64,000 nt of DNA from Lysobacter arvi (GCA_031216755.1 JARUHG010000006.1:186001-250000), one strand, 5' to 3'; positions 46,044-54,942 are shown, counted from the first letter of the stretch. Numbers and translations are program-made. Notes: generated by a model from the letters alone, not told the origin.

Positions 46044-46371
46044 AGCCACAAACACCGGCTGCCTAGGGCTGATAGCCGTTGCTGTCGTGTTGTTTATCGC
46101 TATCCCGTGGGGATGCAGCAAGCTCAATCCTTCGCCGAAGTCTCCAGAAGAGGCATTGGCTTGCGCCGGGTACACCGAAGTAGAACGCGCGCTCAGTCAA
46201 ATGGACCGTCGCGATGGCGAATGGAAAGCCCTGCCATTCTCTGCCATCCAATCAGGGCAGTACGTCATGGACGTGGTCTGTAAGAGCAAGAATGGCGGGT
46301 ATCGCATTCAATCCAGAGCGTGGAATGAAGACGCTGATGGCAAGTGGTCATTGAGGAAGCCAAAAGGTTAG
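46044..46371 (+). pseudogene. Truncated small membrane/lipoprotein gene
   Basis: An open frame ending at 46371 encodes a hydrophobic stretch (LIAVAVVLFIAIPWGCSK) followed by a soluble region with SPEEALACAGYTEVE and YVMDVVCKSKNGGYRIQSR. The frame has no proper start: the only candidates are GTG at 46087 or TTG at 46090, inside the hydrophobic segment. The sequence upstream of about 46044 belongs to the methylglyoxal synthase gene. I read this as a gene that lost its first codons at the island boundary. Whether the remaining part is expressed is unknown. Confidence 0.5.
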
Positions 46372-46421
46372 TGACCACCGGCTCCAGCATCGGGAATATC
46401 AGGCGCAGGAGCCTTTGCTAT

Positions 46422-47078
46422 ATGACTCTCGACCAAGAGCGCAAGAAGCTAAACGCCCTACTCGACCAGATTCCCACGGCGGGCATGCACGCTCTAGGCG
46501 GGAGCGGTGCATCTCTCTTCATCCTCGACTTCATCATCTCTGGAGCAATCAAGCGGACCCTGAGCCTTGGACATGGGCTGCTCTCGATGATCGAAGCACG
46601 GAACATGACATGCAGCCGCGCACTGGTCCGGATGCAAATCGACACCGTGAGCCGACTTCTGGCCTACACCTATGTCTCCGACCCCGAAGAGGTAGCTAAA
46701 GCGGTCATCGGGGGAACCCCTCTCAAGAAGTTCAAGAGCCGGGAAGGAAAACCGCTTAGGGATGACTACCTAATCGACCGTATGACAGAAACGCATGATT
46801 GGGTGCGGACCGTCTACAACTCCACGTCCGGCGACGTGCATTTCTCAGAAAAGCAGTTCTTCGCTTCAGTCACTTCCATGGAAGACGATGAGGGCGGCCG
46901 AAGCATTGGCATGATGCTAAGTCAGTTCGACACGCACTACCCTGAATTTAGCTGGTCCGAAGTGGCCGCCTGCTTTTCTGAGCTATGCGAGATCCTCATT
47001 CCAATTCTTGAGAAATACGGCGACCACAAAGCTGCAAATGGCCACGGCGCTCCATCCACTCAGCAAGGAAGCCCATGA
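46422..47078 (+). CDS. Helical protein of unknown function, partner of the RES protein
   Basis: The 218-residue product starts at an ATG with AGGAG ten bases upstream. It is predicted almost entirely helical: an N-terminal helix, a hydrophobic helix ASLFILDFIISGAIKR, a block SLGHGLLSMIEARNMTCSRA with ALVRMQIDTVSRLLAYTY, and a later segment TSGDVHFSEKQFFASV. The pattern resembles proteins annotated DUF5677, but I cannot confirm this. A single R-x4-H (RMTETH) hints at a HEPN-type motif and may be chance. There is no signal peptide. Its stop overlaps the start of the RES gene (ATGA), so the two are made together. Base composition is clearly lower in GC than the chromosome around it. Confidence 0.7.
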   Translation: MTLDQERKKLNALLDQIPTAGMHALGGSGASLFILDFIISGAIKRTLSLGHGLLSMIEARNMTCSRALVRMQIDTVSRLLAYTYVSDPEEVAKAVIGGTPLKKFKSREGKPLRDDYLIDRMTETHDWVRTVYNSTSGDVHFSEKQFFASVTSMEDDEGGRSIGMMLSQFDTHYPEFSWSEVAACFSELCEILIPILEKYGDHKAANGHGAPSTQQGSP

Positions 47079-48175
47079 ATCCAGAATTTGAAGCGAAGTT
47101 GTGCTCCGAATGCTTTCATGACCAAGGGCTACGATTAGACGCCGCGCTCGGCGGCTTCGACGATCCTGCGGAATGCCCCAACTGCCATAAGGCTGAGGGG
47201 AAGAAACTTGATCTTCCCCACATCGAAGAGTTGGCACATCGCTTCTTTGTGAGGGGCACGGTCTTCCGGACGGACTACGGCGGTGCCCCATTAGTCCAGT
47301 TCAATCAACACCAAGAAACATCCATCGACCTTACCCCTCAGCTAGCCGAAGACGTAAAGCTATTCGAGAAAACGCTTGGCATCGGCTTCTTCTATTATGG
47401 CCCGCGTCTTTGGATGGTGGGCGAAGTGACGCCGCTGAATGAGCTTCTAGATGAAGCAACTCGCGCTGCGGTCATCCAGCGAGTTGTTACTGAATATCCA
47501 GCAGTGCCATTTAAGACAGCTGATGTCCTCTATCGGATTCGCTTGGCCCCACAAGAGCCGGGAGCACACCACGAATACGATAGCCCTCCAGATCAGTTCC
47601 TTGGACAGGGGCGTCTAGATTCCTCTGATCTTCCAATCTTGTACGGCTCGCAAGATATTGAAGTCTGCGTTCACGAATGCCGCACGACCGTTGATGATGA
47701 AGCCTACTTAGCAACGCTAAAGCCAACCCGCGATTTACGCTTACTCGACCTCAGCGCGCTCCTAGATGAAGACGCCACCGAATTTGAGAGCCTCGATATG
47801 GCGTTGCACATGCTGTTTCTGGCTGCACGCCACGCTTACCCCATCACCCGCGAAATTGCGAAAGCAGCCAAGGCCCAAGGATTCGACGGCGTTATCTATC
47901 CTTCTTACTTCAGCTTTGCTAGGACCGGAGCCATGCCGTTTGAGACGGTCTACGGCATCTCAATTCGGCGAATAAAAGAGCTTCGCGCACACGCCATGTC
48001 TCACGTAGTACCAAACATCGGATTGTTTGGCAGGCCGATTGGCGACGGACTCCTGAGGGTTGATTGCTTGAACAAGATCATCCTTAACCGGGTCGTTTAT
48101 GACCTTAGGTTTGGTCCGGTTTTGGGTCAATCTCCCTTTCTGCAAGACTTGGGAGAGGAGTACCCGGACCTATGA
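47075..48175 (+). CDS. Zinc-ribbon/RES-domain protein, predicted NAD+-consuming toxin
   Basis: The 366-residue protein has a zinc-ribbon-like N-terminus (C10-xx-C13 and C34-xx-C37) leading into a helical segment, as in the HEPN/RES N-terminal domain group, then a RES domain (about residues 150-300). The residues that in MbcT/ParT-type RES toxins bind or cleave NAD+ are placeable: Arg154 in VLYRIRL, Arg180 in GQGRLD, Tyr190 in PILYGS, Glu201 in VCVHECR and Ser277 in VIYPSYFS. RES toxins normally pair with an Xre-type antitoxin, which is absent here; the overlapping upstream helical gene takes that position instead. AAGGAAG precedes the ATG. NAD+ degradation is inferred from the family, not shown. 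Confidence 0.8.
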   Translation: MNPEFEAKLCSECFHDQGLRLDAALGGFDDPAECPNCHKAEGKKLDLPHIEELAHRFFVRGTVFRTDYGGAPLVQFNQHQETSIDLTPQLAEDVKLFEKTLGIGFFYYGPRLWMVGEVTPLNELLDEATRAAVIQRVVTEYPAVPFKTADVLYRIRLAPQEPGAHHEYDSPPDQFLGQGRLDSSDLPILYGSQDIEVCVHECRTTVDDEAYLATLKPTRDLRLLDLSALLDEDATEFESLDMALHMLFLAARHAYPITREIAKAAKAQGFDGVIYPSYFSFARTGAMPFETVYGISIRRIKELRAHAMSHVVPNIGLFGRPIGDGLLRVDCLNKIILNRVVYDLRFGPVLGQSPFLQDLGEEYPDL

Positions 48176-48308
48176 GGTCCATAGCTTCCCGCGCCCGCGC
48201 TGTCACTTCATCGTCGGAATAGTCGCGGGCTGGTTTAGCGCCGTGGAAGTGCCACGCCTCGGCAGGCACAACGGTTTGAATCGTCGGAAGCCCCGAGATC
48301 GCGGACAA
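48105..48308 (-). pseudogene. C-terminal gene remnant
   Basis: A 67-codon minus-strand frame reads like a natural C-terminus (VVPAEAWHFHGAKPARDY, then SDDEVTARAREAMDLIG) but has only a TTG near its start and overlaps the end of the RES gene by 71 bases in a tail-to-tail arrangement. It is probably the broken end of a gene carried with the island. No family is recognised. Confidence 0.35.
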
Positions 48309-48947
48309 GGCAAACAGGCCCGGTGCCGCTGCCGGTTTCTACCCGGATTTCGGCTTTATTCCGGGTATCCGGAACCGGATGCCTTCTGATGCCTACGCAA
48401 TCAAAACCCTTTAATTGCAGGGTTCTTTGAAAGAATCCTGATTCCGCCGCAGCATACTAATAGCTCTAGAGCTTCGCCATGCGCGCAGTGTACGGCGCAC
48501 GCGGCATGCGCCACAGGACTTGAATCCAAGGCCGGAATGCGTCTTCCGGCCTGGGGTTTCCGTTCTGCTGGGTCCAAGGTGGGCTTTAGCTTGGCCCCAC
48601 AATTGGCACAGGCAGTAGCAGATGTGGCGACGCTATGGCCGCAAGTCGGGCAATTAGCCAGTCCGATAGCTCCCCCTGAGCTGCCTGAACGGTTCAGAGT
48701 CGATCTTAACGTTTCTGAATGGTGCGTCTGGGGATCGTTTCGACTGTAACGGGCCAGCCCATGCAACTGGTTGCATGGACGAGTCCGGAGGGTGGCACCG
48801 GCCTAGGGCAAAATGGAGGGCGTCACTGGTCTCCCAAATCGGGGTAGCGTCGGACAAACCGGGCAGGTCACAGGGTATGGGCAGAATTTTGTGCCCGTGG
48901 AAGTAGTATTTTCGTCATTAAACTCAATAACTTAGAAATTCATACTT
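48176..48947. other. Gene-poor right part of the island
   Basis: Between the RES gene and tdk there are two apparent remnants (listed separately) and no intact gene. The last 90 bases before tdk are strikingly AT-rich and contain a weak hairpin GGGCA/TGCCC (48880-48897). Nothing here looks like a transposase or integrase. Confidence 0.5.
48401..48690 (-). pseudogene. Zinc-ribbon protein remnant
   Basis: On the minus strand, LANCPTCGHSVATSATACAN with CGAKLKPTL encodes a two-CxxC zinc ribbon like that of small zinc-ribbon membrane proteins. A good ribosome site GGGGGAG is followed by ATC where an ATG would be expected, so the start seems mutated. Downstream of the ribbon the frame loses protein-like composition. 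I regard it as a decayed gene. Confidence 0.4.
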
Positions 48948-49568
48948 GTGGCTAAGTTCTATTTCTATTATTCGGCGATGAACGCCGGCAAGACGACGAC
49001 GCTGTTGCAGTCGGCGCACAACTATCGCGAGCGCGGCATGCGCGTGGCCATCCTGACGCCGCGCCTGGACGATCGCGCCGGCGCGGGCGTGGTCGCCTCG
49101 CGCATCGGCCTGCGTTCGGAAGGCCTCGCGTTCGAGCGCGACGACGATCTGGACGCGATCGTGCGCCGCGACATCGCGCGTCAAGGCGCGCTGCACTGCG
49201 TGCTGGTCGACGAATCGCAGTTCCTGACGCGCGCGCAGGTGTGGCAGCTCAGCGAGGTCGTCGATGCGCTGCGCATTCCGGTGCTTTGTTACGGGCTGCG
49301 CACGGATTTCCGCGGCGAACTGTTCGAAGGCAGCCAGTACCTGCTCGCGTGGGCGGACGAACTCACCGAGATCAAGACCATCTGCCACAGCGGCAAGAAG
49401 GCGACGATGGTCGTGCGCGTCGATGCGCAGGGCCGTGCGGTGCGCGAGGGTCCGCAGGTGGAAATCGGCGGCAACGACCGCTACATCTCCGTCTCGCGCG
49501 CCGAGTACAAGAAGGTGATGAGCGGCGAGGGAACCATCGAGCCGCTGCAGCCGCCGCTGCCGTTGTAG
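48948..49568 (+). CDS. tdk: Thymidine kinase, type II
   Basis: Tdk phosphorylates thymidine to dTMP in nucleotide salvage. The 206-residue protein opens [15 protein letters not shown], with the P-loop at residues 11-17, and keeps LVDESQFLT (catalytic Glu), [16 protein letters not shown] and the lid region. In E. coli Tdk (from memory) the structural zinc site uses Cys in TICFCG and SVCRKHY; here the matching segments are TICHSG and SVSRAEY, so three of four ligands are lost. The start is a GTG without a clear ribosome site, preceded directly by AT-rich island sequence, so its original promoter and leader may have been replaced. Confidence 0.93.
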   Translation: MAKFYFYYSAMNAGKTTTLLQSAHNYRERGMRVAILTPRLDDRAGAGVVASRIGLRSEGLAFERDDDLDAIVRRDIARQGALHCVLVDESQFLTRAQVWQLSEVVDALRIPVLCYGLRTDFRGELFEGSQYLLAWADELTEIKTICHSGKKATMVVRVDAQGRAVREGPQVEIGGNDRYISVSRAEYKKVMSGEGTIEPLQPPLPL

Positions 49569-49598
49569 CGCGCGCATCGCCCGGGCCGGGCGACGGAA

Positions 49599-52427
49599 TC
49601 ATCCGCATCCGCGCACGATCGCCGCCACTTCCCGCGGGATCGCACCGCCGTCCGGCTGCGCGTCGCCCAGTTGCCCTTGCAAGGCCTGCAGTCGCGCCAG
49701 CGCAGACGCGCGATCGGGTCCGTGGCAGCGCAACTGCGCGGCGTACGCCTGCGCGCGCCAGGCGGTGCGGCGCAGGTCCGGATCGCCGTGCGACAGGCCG
49801 GCCAGCGCGTCGAGCCGGGTAAGCGCATCGTCGTCGCCCTCCAGCGCCTGCGCGCGAGCGAGCGCGAGTTCCGCTTCGCGCGTGTTCGGATGCGTGCTGC
49901 CGTAGCCGCTGCGCGTGAGCGTCACCGCCTGCGCGAGGTGCGCCATGCCGCGGTCGTGTTCGCCCAGCGACAGTTCGATCGCGCCGAGCAGCCGGTCGCT
50001 GTCGCCGATCAGCGCATGGCGCGGTCCGTAGCGTGCGATGCGCAGTGCGCGCGCTTCGGTGAGCGATTTCAACGCCGCCCGATCGCGACCGGCGGCGTGC
50101 AGCACCCGCGCCTGGTCGAACAGCGCATCGGCCAGCCGCGCCGGGTCGCCTTCGCGGCGTGCCAGCGCGACCGCATGCTGCATCGACGCCAGCGCCGTCG
50201 CCGTGTCGCCGCGCTCCCATGCGACCAGGCCGAGCTGGCGATTCAGCCGGCCGAGTTCGCTCGCGCCGCGCCGCGACTCGGCGGCATCGCTGCCGGCGTG
50301 CGCGCGTCGCTCCTGCAGCACGATGGCCTCGCGCAGTTCGCGTTCGGCGAGCGCGTAGCGGCCCTGCTCGATGTGCAACGCGGCCAGCTGGCGCCGCAGC
50401 GAAAGCGTGGCCGGATGCTGCGCGCCGTACACCTCCAGCCCGAGCGCGAACGCGCTCGCGGCCGAACGCTCGGCGGCATCGGTCTGCTCCAGCCCTTGCT
50501 GGAGCGAGGCCATGTGCGAGCCGATCTCGACCATCAGCGCATGGCGCGCGCCGACCTTCTGCTGCAACAGGACGCGCGCCTGCTCGTAGCCCTGCAGCGC
50601 GGCGCCGGACTGGCCGGCATCGGCCTGCAGGTTCGCCAGGTCGATCAGGTTCTCGACCGTGCCGACGTCGTCGCGATCGTCGCGTCGCAACGCGAGCGAG
50701 CGCTCGAAGAGCTGGCGCGCGCCCTGGCGTTCGCCGTTGTCGCGGCGGCAGCGGCCGAGCTGCGAATAGAAGTCGCTGACCTGCGGTGGCAGCTGCGCCT
50801 GTTCGCGGCGCGCGGTCGGCAGCGCCGGCTGCATCAGGCCGATGCACTGCCGGGCCTCGCCGAGCAGGCGCAGCGCCTGCCCGCGTTGGGTGAGCGATTC
50901 CAGCTGCAGGCTCACCGGCGCGTCGGTCGCGGATTCCAGGATGCCCGCCTGGCGGTTCAGCAGCGCCAGCGCTTCGCGGTAATCGCCCAGCCCGATGCGC
51001 AGCCGCGCGATCACGCCCAGCAACTCGGCGCGCGCACGCGGCTGCAGTGCGAGTTCGCGATTGCCGCGATCGAGCGAATCGTCGAGCAGCCCGCGCAGGT
51101 CGAGCGCCTGGCCCTCCGGCGTGCCGCGCGCGCTTTCGAACACGCCGACCATGAAATCCTGCATCGCCTGCGCGCGGCCGGCTTCGGCAACGGCCTGGCG
51201 CGCCTGCCACGCGACGATCGCCAGCGCGGCGGTCAGCACGATCGCGACCAGCGTGCCGGTCGCCAGCGCCCAACGATGGCGGCGCAGGTATTTGCTGAAG
51301 CGATAGCCGATGTTCTGCGGACGCGCCTGCACCGGGCGGCCGGCTTCGTAGCGGCTCAGGTCAAGCGCGAGCGCTTCCACCGACGGGTAACGATGCTCCG
51401 GACGCTTGGAAAGCGTCTTGAGCACGATGTTGTCCAGGTCGCCGGCGAGCATGCGCGCGTGCCGGCGCAACGCGTGCACGTCGGCGCCGGCGTCCTCCGC
51501 GCGGCGCAGCACGGTGTGCGAAGGCCGCTGCGGATCGGCGGCGAGGATCGCTTCCTCCCATTCCGCATCCGTCTGCCGTTTCAGGCGGTACGGCTTGGTG
51601 TCGGTGAGCAGTTCGAACAGCACCACGCCCAGCGCGTAGACGTCGGTCATCGTGGTGACCGGCTCGCCGCGCACCTGTTCCGGCGCGGCGTAGTGCAGCG
51701 TGAACGCGCGCACGCCGGTGCGGGTCTGCTCGATCATCGGCGCGTCGGAATCGAGCAGCTTCGCGATGCCGAAATCGAGCAGGCGCACGTCGCCGCTCGG
51801 CGTCACCAGGATGTTCGAGGGCTTGAGGTCGCGATGCACGATGAGGTTCGCGTGCGCGTGGCTCACCGCGTCGCAGATCTGGTGGAACATGCGCAGCCGC
51901 TGCTCCACCGGCAGCTGGTGGTTGCGGCAGTAGTCGGTGATCGGCTCGCCTTCGACGTATTCCAGCGCGAGGTACGGCAGGCCGTCGCTGCTGATGCCCG
52001 CATCGAGGAGCCGTGCGATGTGCGGATGCGCCAGGCGCGCGAGGATCTGCCGTTCGCGCGAGAAGCGCAGGCGCAGGTTGCTGTCGGCCAGGCCCGGGCG
52101 GAGCAGCTTCAGCGCGACGCGCCGCTGGTAGAGGCCGTCGGCGCGCGCGGCGAGCCACACCTGGCCCATGCCGCCTTCGCCGAGCAGGCGTTCCAGGCGA
52201 TAGGGACCGACCTCGCCGCCGGCGCGCAGCGCGGACAGCGGCGGTATCAGCGGCTGGGAGAGGAAATCCTCATGGCTCTCGTCCAGCGTGATGAGCGTCT
52301 GCAACTCGTCGGCAAGCGCCGGATCCTCCTCGCGCAGCTGCGCCAGGCGCACCTCGCGCGCCGGCGGCTCCAGTTCGAAGAGCGCGTCGAGCAGCGGGGA
52401 GATGCGTTGCCAGCGCTCGGGATCCAT
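49599..52427 (-). CDS. Transmembrane Ser/Thr protein kinase with TPR sensor domain
   Basis: The 942-residue protein has a short helical leader, a Hanks-type kinase domain (about residues 75-345) with LLGEGGMGQVW, the Lys of RVALKLLRP, IVHRDLKPSNILV and LLDFGIAKL, then one membrane helix (ALATGTLVAIVLTAALAIVA) and a large periplasmic C-terminal part made of TPR-like repeats. All catalytic residues are present. It lies 81 bases downstream of an ECF sigma factor gene on the same strand. This arrangement matches the PknS-EcfK pair of Xanthomonas citri, in which the kinase activates the sigma factor; function here is inferred from that precedent. Confidence 0.9.
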   Translation of the reverse strand: MDPERWQRISPLLDALFELEPPAREVRLAQLREEDPALADELQTLITLDESHEDFLSQPLIPPLSALRAGGEVGPYRLERLLGEGGMGQVWLAARADGLYQRRVALKLLRPGLADSNLRLRFSRERQILARLAHPHIARLLDAGISSDGLPYLALEYVEGEPITDYCRNHQLPVEQRLRMFHQICDAVSHAHANLIVHRDLKPSNILVTPSGDVRLLDFGIAKLLDSDAPMIEQTRTGVRAFTLHYAAPEQVRGEPVTTMTDVYALGVVLFELLTDTKPYRLKRQTDAEWEEAILAADPQRPSHTVLRRAEDAGADVHALRRHARMLAGDLDNIVLKTLSKRPEHRYPSVEALALDLSRYEAGRPVQARPQNIGYRFSKYLRRHRWALATGTLVAIVLTAALAIVAWQARQAVAEAGRAQAMQDFMVGVFESARGTPEGQALDLRGLLDDSLDRGNRELALQPRARAELLGVIARLRIGLGDYREALALLNRQAGILESATDAPVSLQLESLTQRGQALRLLGEARQCIGLMQPALPTARREQAQLPPQVSDFYSQLGRCRRDNGERQGARQLFERSLALRRDDRDDVGTVENLIDLANLQADAGQSGAALQGYEQARVLLQQKVGARHALMVEIGSHMASLQQGLEQTDAAERSAASAFALGLEVYGAQHPATLSLRRQLAALHIEQGRYALAERELREAIVLQERRAHAGSDAAESRRGASELGRLNRQLGLVAWERGDTATALASMQHAVALARREGDPARLADALFDQARVLHAAGRDRAALKSLTEARALRIARYGPRHALIGDSDRLLGAIELSLGEHDRGMAHLAQAVTLTRSGYGSTHPNTREAELALARAQALEGDDDALTRLDALAGLSHGDPDLRRTAWRAQAYAAQLRCHGPDRASALARLQALQGQLGDAQPDGGAIPREVAAIVRGCG

Positions 52428-52508
52428 TCGGACAGGAGGGAGTGTGGAGGAGTGAGGAGTGAGCGATGGGAGAGGCGTGAGCTCGGCTCACTTCCCGCTC
52501 CTGTGCGC

Positions 52509-53069
52509 TCACTCCTTCAACGAAGCGAGGAGGAACAGCCGCGCCTTCTGCCAGTCGCGGCGGATGCTGCGCTCGGAGCGCTCCAGCAGCGCGGCGATCT
52601 CCAGTTCCGACAGGCCGGCGAAGTAGCGCAGTTCCACGACCTGGGCCAGGCGCGGATCGACCGCGGCCAGCTTGGTCAGCGCCGTATCAAGGCCGAGCGT
52701 GTCCTCGTCCAGGCGCAGGCCGCCTTCGACGTCGTCGGGCAACTCCGTCACGCGATGCAGGTCGCCGCCGCGCTTCTGTGCCAGCCGTTGCCGCGCGTAG
52801 TCGACCACGACGCTGCGCATCGCCGAGGCGGCATAGGCGAAGAAGTGCGCGCGATCGTCGAACTGCGCCTCGCGGCGGCCGATCAGCTTCAGGTAGGCCT
52901 CGTGCACCAGGGCGGTGGCGTCCAGCGTCTGGCCATGCTGCCCGGCGAGTTGCCGGCGGGCCATCGTGTGCAGTTCCTGGTAGAGCGTGGCCAGTACGCG
53001 GTCCAGGGCACCCCGGTCCCCGTCCCGTGCGGCATCCAGCAGCAGCGTGATATCGGCGGTATCGGCCAT
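52509..53069 (-). CDS. ECF-family sigma factor, probable ECF43 type
   Basis: The 186-residue protein has sigma regions 2 and 4 (region 2 with ALVHEAYLKLIG and HFFAYAASAMRSVVVDYAR; region 4 with VVELRYFAGLSELEIAALL and ERSIRRDWQKARLFL). It lacks the acidic DAED-type motif of ordinary ECF region 2; the matching place reads QTLDATALVHE, with Thr48 and Thr52. ECF43 factors lose the acidic motif and need phosphorylation of a Thr there by a partner kinase. No anti-sigma gene is adjacent, while a Ser/Thr kinase gene follows. A TATAGT box lies about 27-32 bases upstream on the minus strand. Confidence 0.88.
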   Translation of the reverse strand: MADTADITLLLDAARDGDRGALDRVLATLYQELHTMARRQLAGQHGQTLDATALVHEAYLKLIGRREAQFDDRAHFFAYAASAMRSVVVDYARQRLAQKRGGDLHRVTELPDDVEGGLRLDEDTLGLDTALTKLAAVDPRLAQVVELRYFAGLSELEIAALLERSERSIRRDWQKARLFLLASLKE

Positions 53070-53199
53070 GGGACGCCCCCTGCGCAGTGCTCCGGACTAT
53101 ACGCTTTTCCGTGACTGTCACCACGAATTAGTCGTGTAGGGATTCGGCGCGATGGCTTTCAGTTTTTTCCGACACGCTACGGAAAAAGGGCGATCCGAC

Positions 53200-54027
53200 C
53201 TACTTCTGGCAGTGGCCGCACCACACGGTGGTGCGCTGGCCGATCGCCGCCTGCTTGAGCGGCCGCCCGCAGCGGGGGCACGGCTCGCCGCCGCGACCGT
53301 AGGCGGACAGCTCCTGCTCGAAGTAGCCCGGCGCCCCGTCCGGCGCCAGGAAGTCCCGCAGCGTCGTGCCGCCGCGTTCGATCGCATGGCCCAGGATGCG
53401 TCGGATCTCGTCCGCCAGTCGCCGGTAGCGCTCGCGCGAGACCTTCCCCGCGGCGCGCAGGGGCGAGATGCCGGAGGCGAATAGCGCCTCGGCCGCGTAG
53501 ATGTTCCCCACGCCCACAACGACCCGCTGGTCCATGAGGAACGTCTTCACCGGCGCGCTGCGCCCGCGGCTGAGGGTGAAGAGGTAGTCGCCGTCGAACC
53601 GGTCCGAAAGCGGCTCCGGGCCGAGGTCGGCGAGCAGTTCATGGGTCTGGCCGGGCGGCTGCCAGAGCAGGCAGCCGAACCGGCGCGGGTCGTTGAAGCG
53701 CAGCACGCGCGCGCCCTGCCGGCCGATCGGGTCCAGCGCGATGTCGACGTGGTCGTGCGCGCGCACGGGCGTGTCGGCCGGCAGCACGCGCAGGCTTCCG
53801 GACATCCCCAGGTGCAGCAGCGCGCTCCCGGCCGCCGTGTCCAGCAGCAGGTACTTGGCGCGACGGCGCACCGCCTCCACGCGCTGGCCGGGCAGCAGGC
53901 TGACGACCTCGTACGGGATCGGCCAGCGCAGGTCCGGGCGTCGGAGGACCACGCCGGATACGCGGCGGCCTTCGACATGCGGCGCCAGGCCGCGACGGGT
54001 GGTTTCGACTTCGGGCAGCTCGGGCAT
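53200..54027 (-). CDS. mutM: Formamidopyrimidine-DNA glycosylase (Fpg)
   Basis: MutM removes 8-oxoguanine and related oxidised purines. The catalytic N-terminus [15 protein letters not shown] (Pro1 nucleophile after Met removal, Glu2) is intact, as are [12 protein letters not shown], the helix-two-turn-helix [18 protein letters not shown] and the zinc finger with CPRC and CGHC at the C-terminus. At 275 residues it is of normal length. It diverges from the CHAD gene with 57 bases between starts. Confidence 0.97.
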   Translation of the reverse strand: MPELPEVETTRRGLAPHVEGRRVSGVVLRRPDLRWPIPYEVVSLLPGQRVEAVRRRAKYLLLDTAAGSALLHLGMSGSLRVLPADTPVRAHDHVDIALDPIGRQGARVLRFNDPRRFGCLLWQPPGQTHELLADLGPEPLSDRFDGDYLFTLSRGRSAPVKTFLMDQRVVVGVGNIYAAEALFASGISPLRAAGKVSRERYRRLADEIRRILGHAIERGGTTLRDFLAPDGAPGYFEQELSAYGRGGEPCPRCGRPLKQAAIGQRTTVWCGHCQK

Positions 54028-54084
54028 GGGGCGAGGGTACTATCGGGAAACGTGCTGTCCGGCTTGGCGACCGGAGTCCGATGG

Positions 54085-54942
54085 ATGGGTTCGGAGACGG
54101 GCAACGACAAGGCCATCGCGCCGCCGGCCCCGGGTCCGGCGCTGGGCGCCTACGTGCGCGGGGAGCTGGACCGGGCCCACGCCGCCCTGGGCGATCCCGA
54201 CCTGCACGAGGGCGTCCACCAGGCGCGGAAGACGATCCGCCGCGCCCGCGCCGTGCTCGCGCTGGGCGACGGGCTCCTCGGTCCCGGTGCGGGCCTGATC
54301 GACCGTGAACTGCGCGCGCTGAACGCCGGGCTGTCCGGGTTGCGCGATGCGCACGCGCTGGTGGAAGTGATCGATCGCCTGCTCAGGCGCGAACGCGGCG
54401 ACGACGCGCGCCAGGTGCTGCATCGCGCCCGCGCGGCGGCCGTCGATGCGCGAACGCGCACGGCCGATGCGGCCACGAGGTCCGATCCGGGCCTGGCCTC
54501 GCGGCGCGCGATGCTCGACGTGCTGCGCGCCGCGCTGGCCGGGCTCGACTGGTCGCGCCCGACGCCGGCCGGACTGCGCATGGCCGTCGCCGACAGCGAC
54601 CTTGCCTCGCACGAGGCGCGCCTGCGCGCGTACGAGGGCGATGACGACGACTGGCACCGCTGGCGCCGTCGCGCCCGCCGCGCCGCGCACCAGCGCCGTG
54701 CGCTCGAGGCCATCGGCTTGCCCGTGCCCGGGGATTCGGACCGTTTCGACCCGCGGACCACGCACCGGCTCGGCCAGATGCAGGACCTGTCGCTGCTGCT
54801 CGATCACTGCCGCCGCGATTCCCCGTTCAGCAAGGACGACCGCGTCGCGCTCCGCGCCCGTGCGCGGCCCGCGTTGCGTCGCGCGAGGCGGCGGATCGCG
54901 CGTCGCGGCGCGCAACCCCGCGACGCTTGCACGAGCGACTGA
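54085..54942 (+). CDS. CHAD-domain protein
   Basis: The 285-residue protein is a CHAD domain: an alpha-helical bundle rich in conserved His, Arg and Lys, here ELDRAHAALGDPDLHEGVHQ, ARKTIRRARAVL, LNAGLSGLRDAHALVEVID and WRRRARRAAHQRRALEAIG. Such domains bind polyphosphate. There is no CYTH partner domain in the protein or next to it. The ATG at 54085 is chosen for GGAG eight bases upstream; a GTG at 54052 is the alternative. Confidence 0.85.
   Translation: MGSETGNDKAIAPPAPGPALGAYVRGELDRAHAALGDPDLHEGVHQARKTIRRARAVLALGDGLLGPGAGLIDRELRALNAGLSGLRDAHALVEVIDRLLRRERGDDARQVLHRARAAAVDARTRTADAATRSDPGLASRRAMLDVLRAALAGLDWSRPTPAGLRMAVADSDLASHEARLRAYEGDDDDWHRWRRRARRAAHQRRALEAIGLPVPGDSDRFDPRTTHRLGQMQDLSLLLDHCRRDSPFSKDDRVALRARARPALRRARRRIARRGAQPRDACTSD

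Noticed and set aside
46755-46800. R-x4-H (RMTETH) in the helical island protein as a HEPN RNase site
   Set aside because: A single short match without the surrounding HEPN helices visible; chance is likely, so it was not used for the call.
53164-53187. TTTTTCCG/CGGAAAAA inverted repeat between mutM and the sigma factor gene as a terminator
   Set aside because: The stem is AT-rich with an 8-base loop and no U-tract follows on either strand; it may be an operator, but nothing else supports it.
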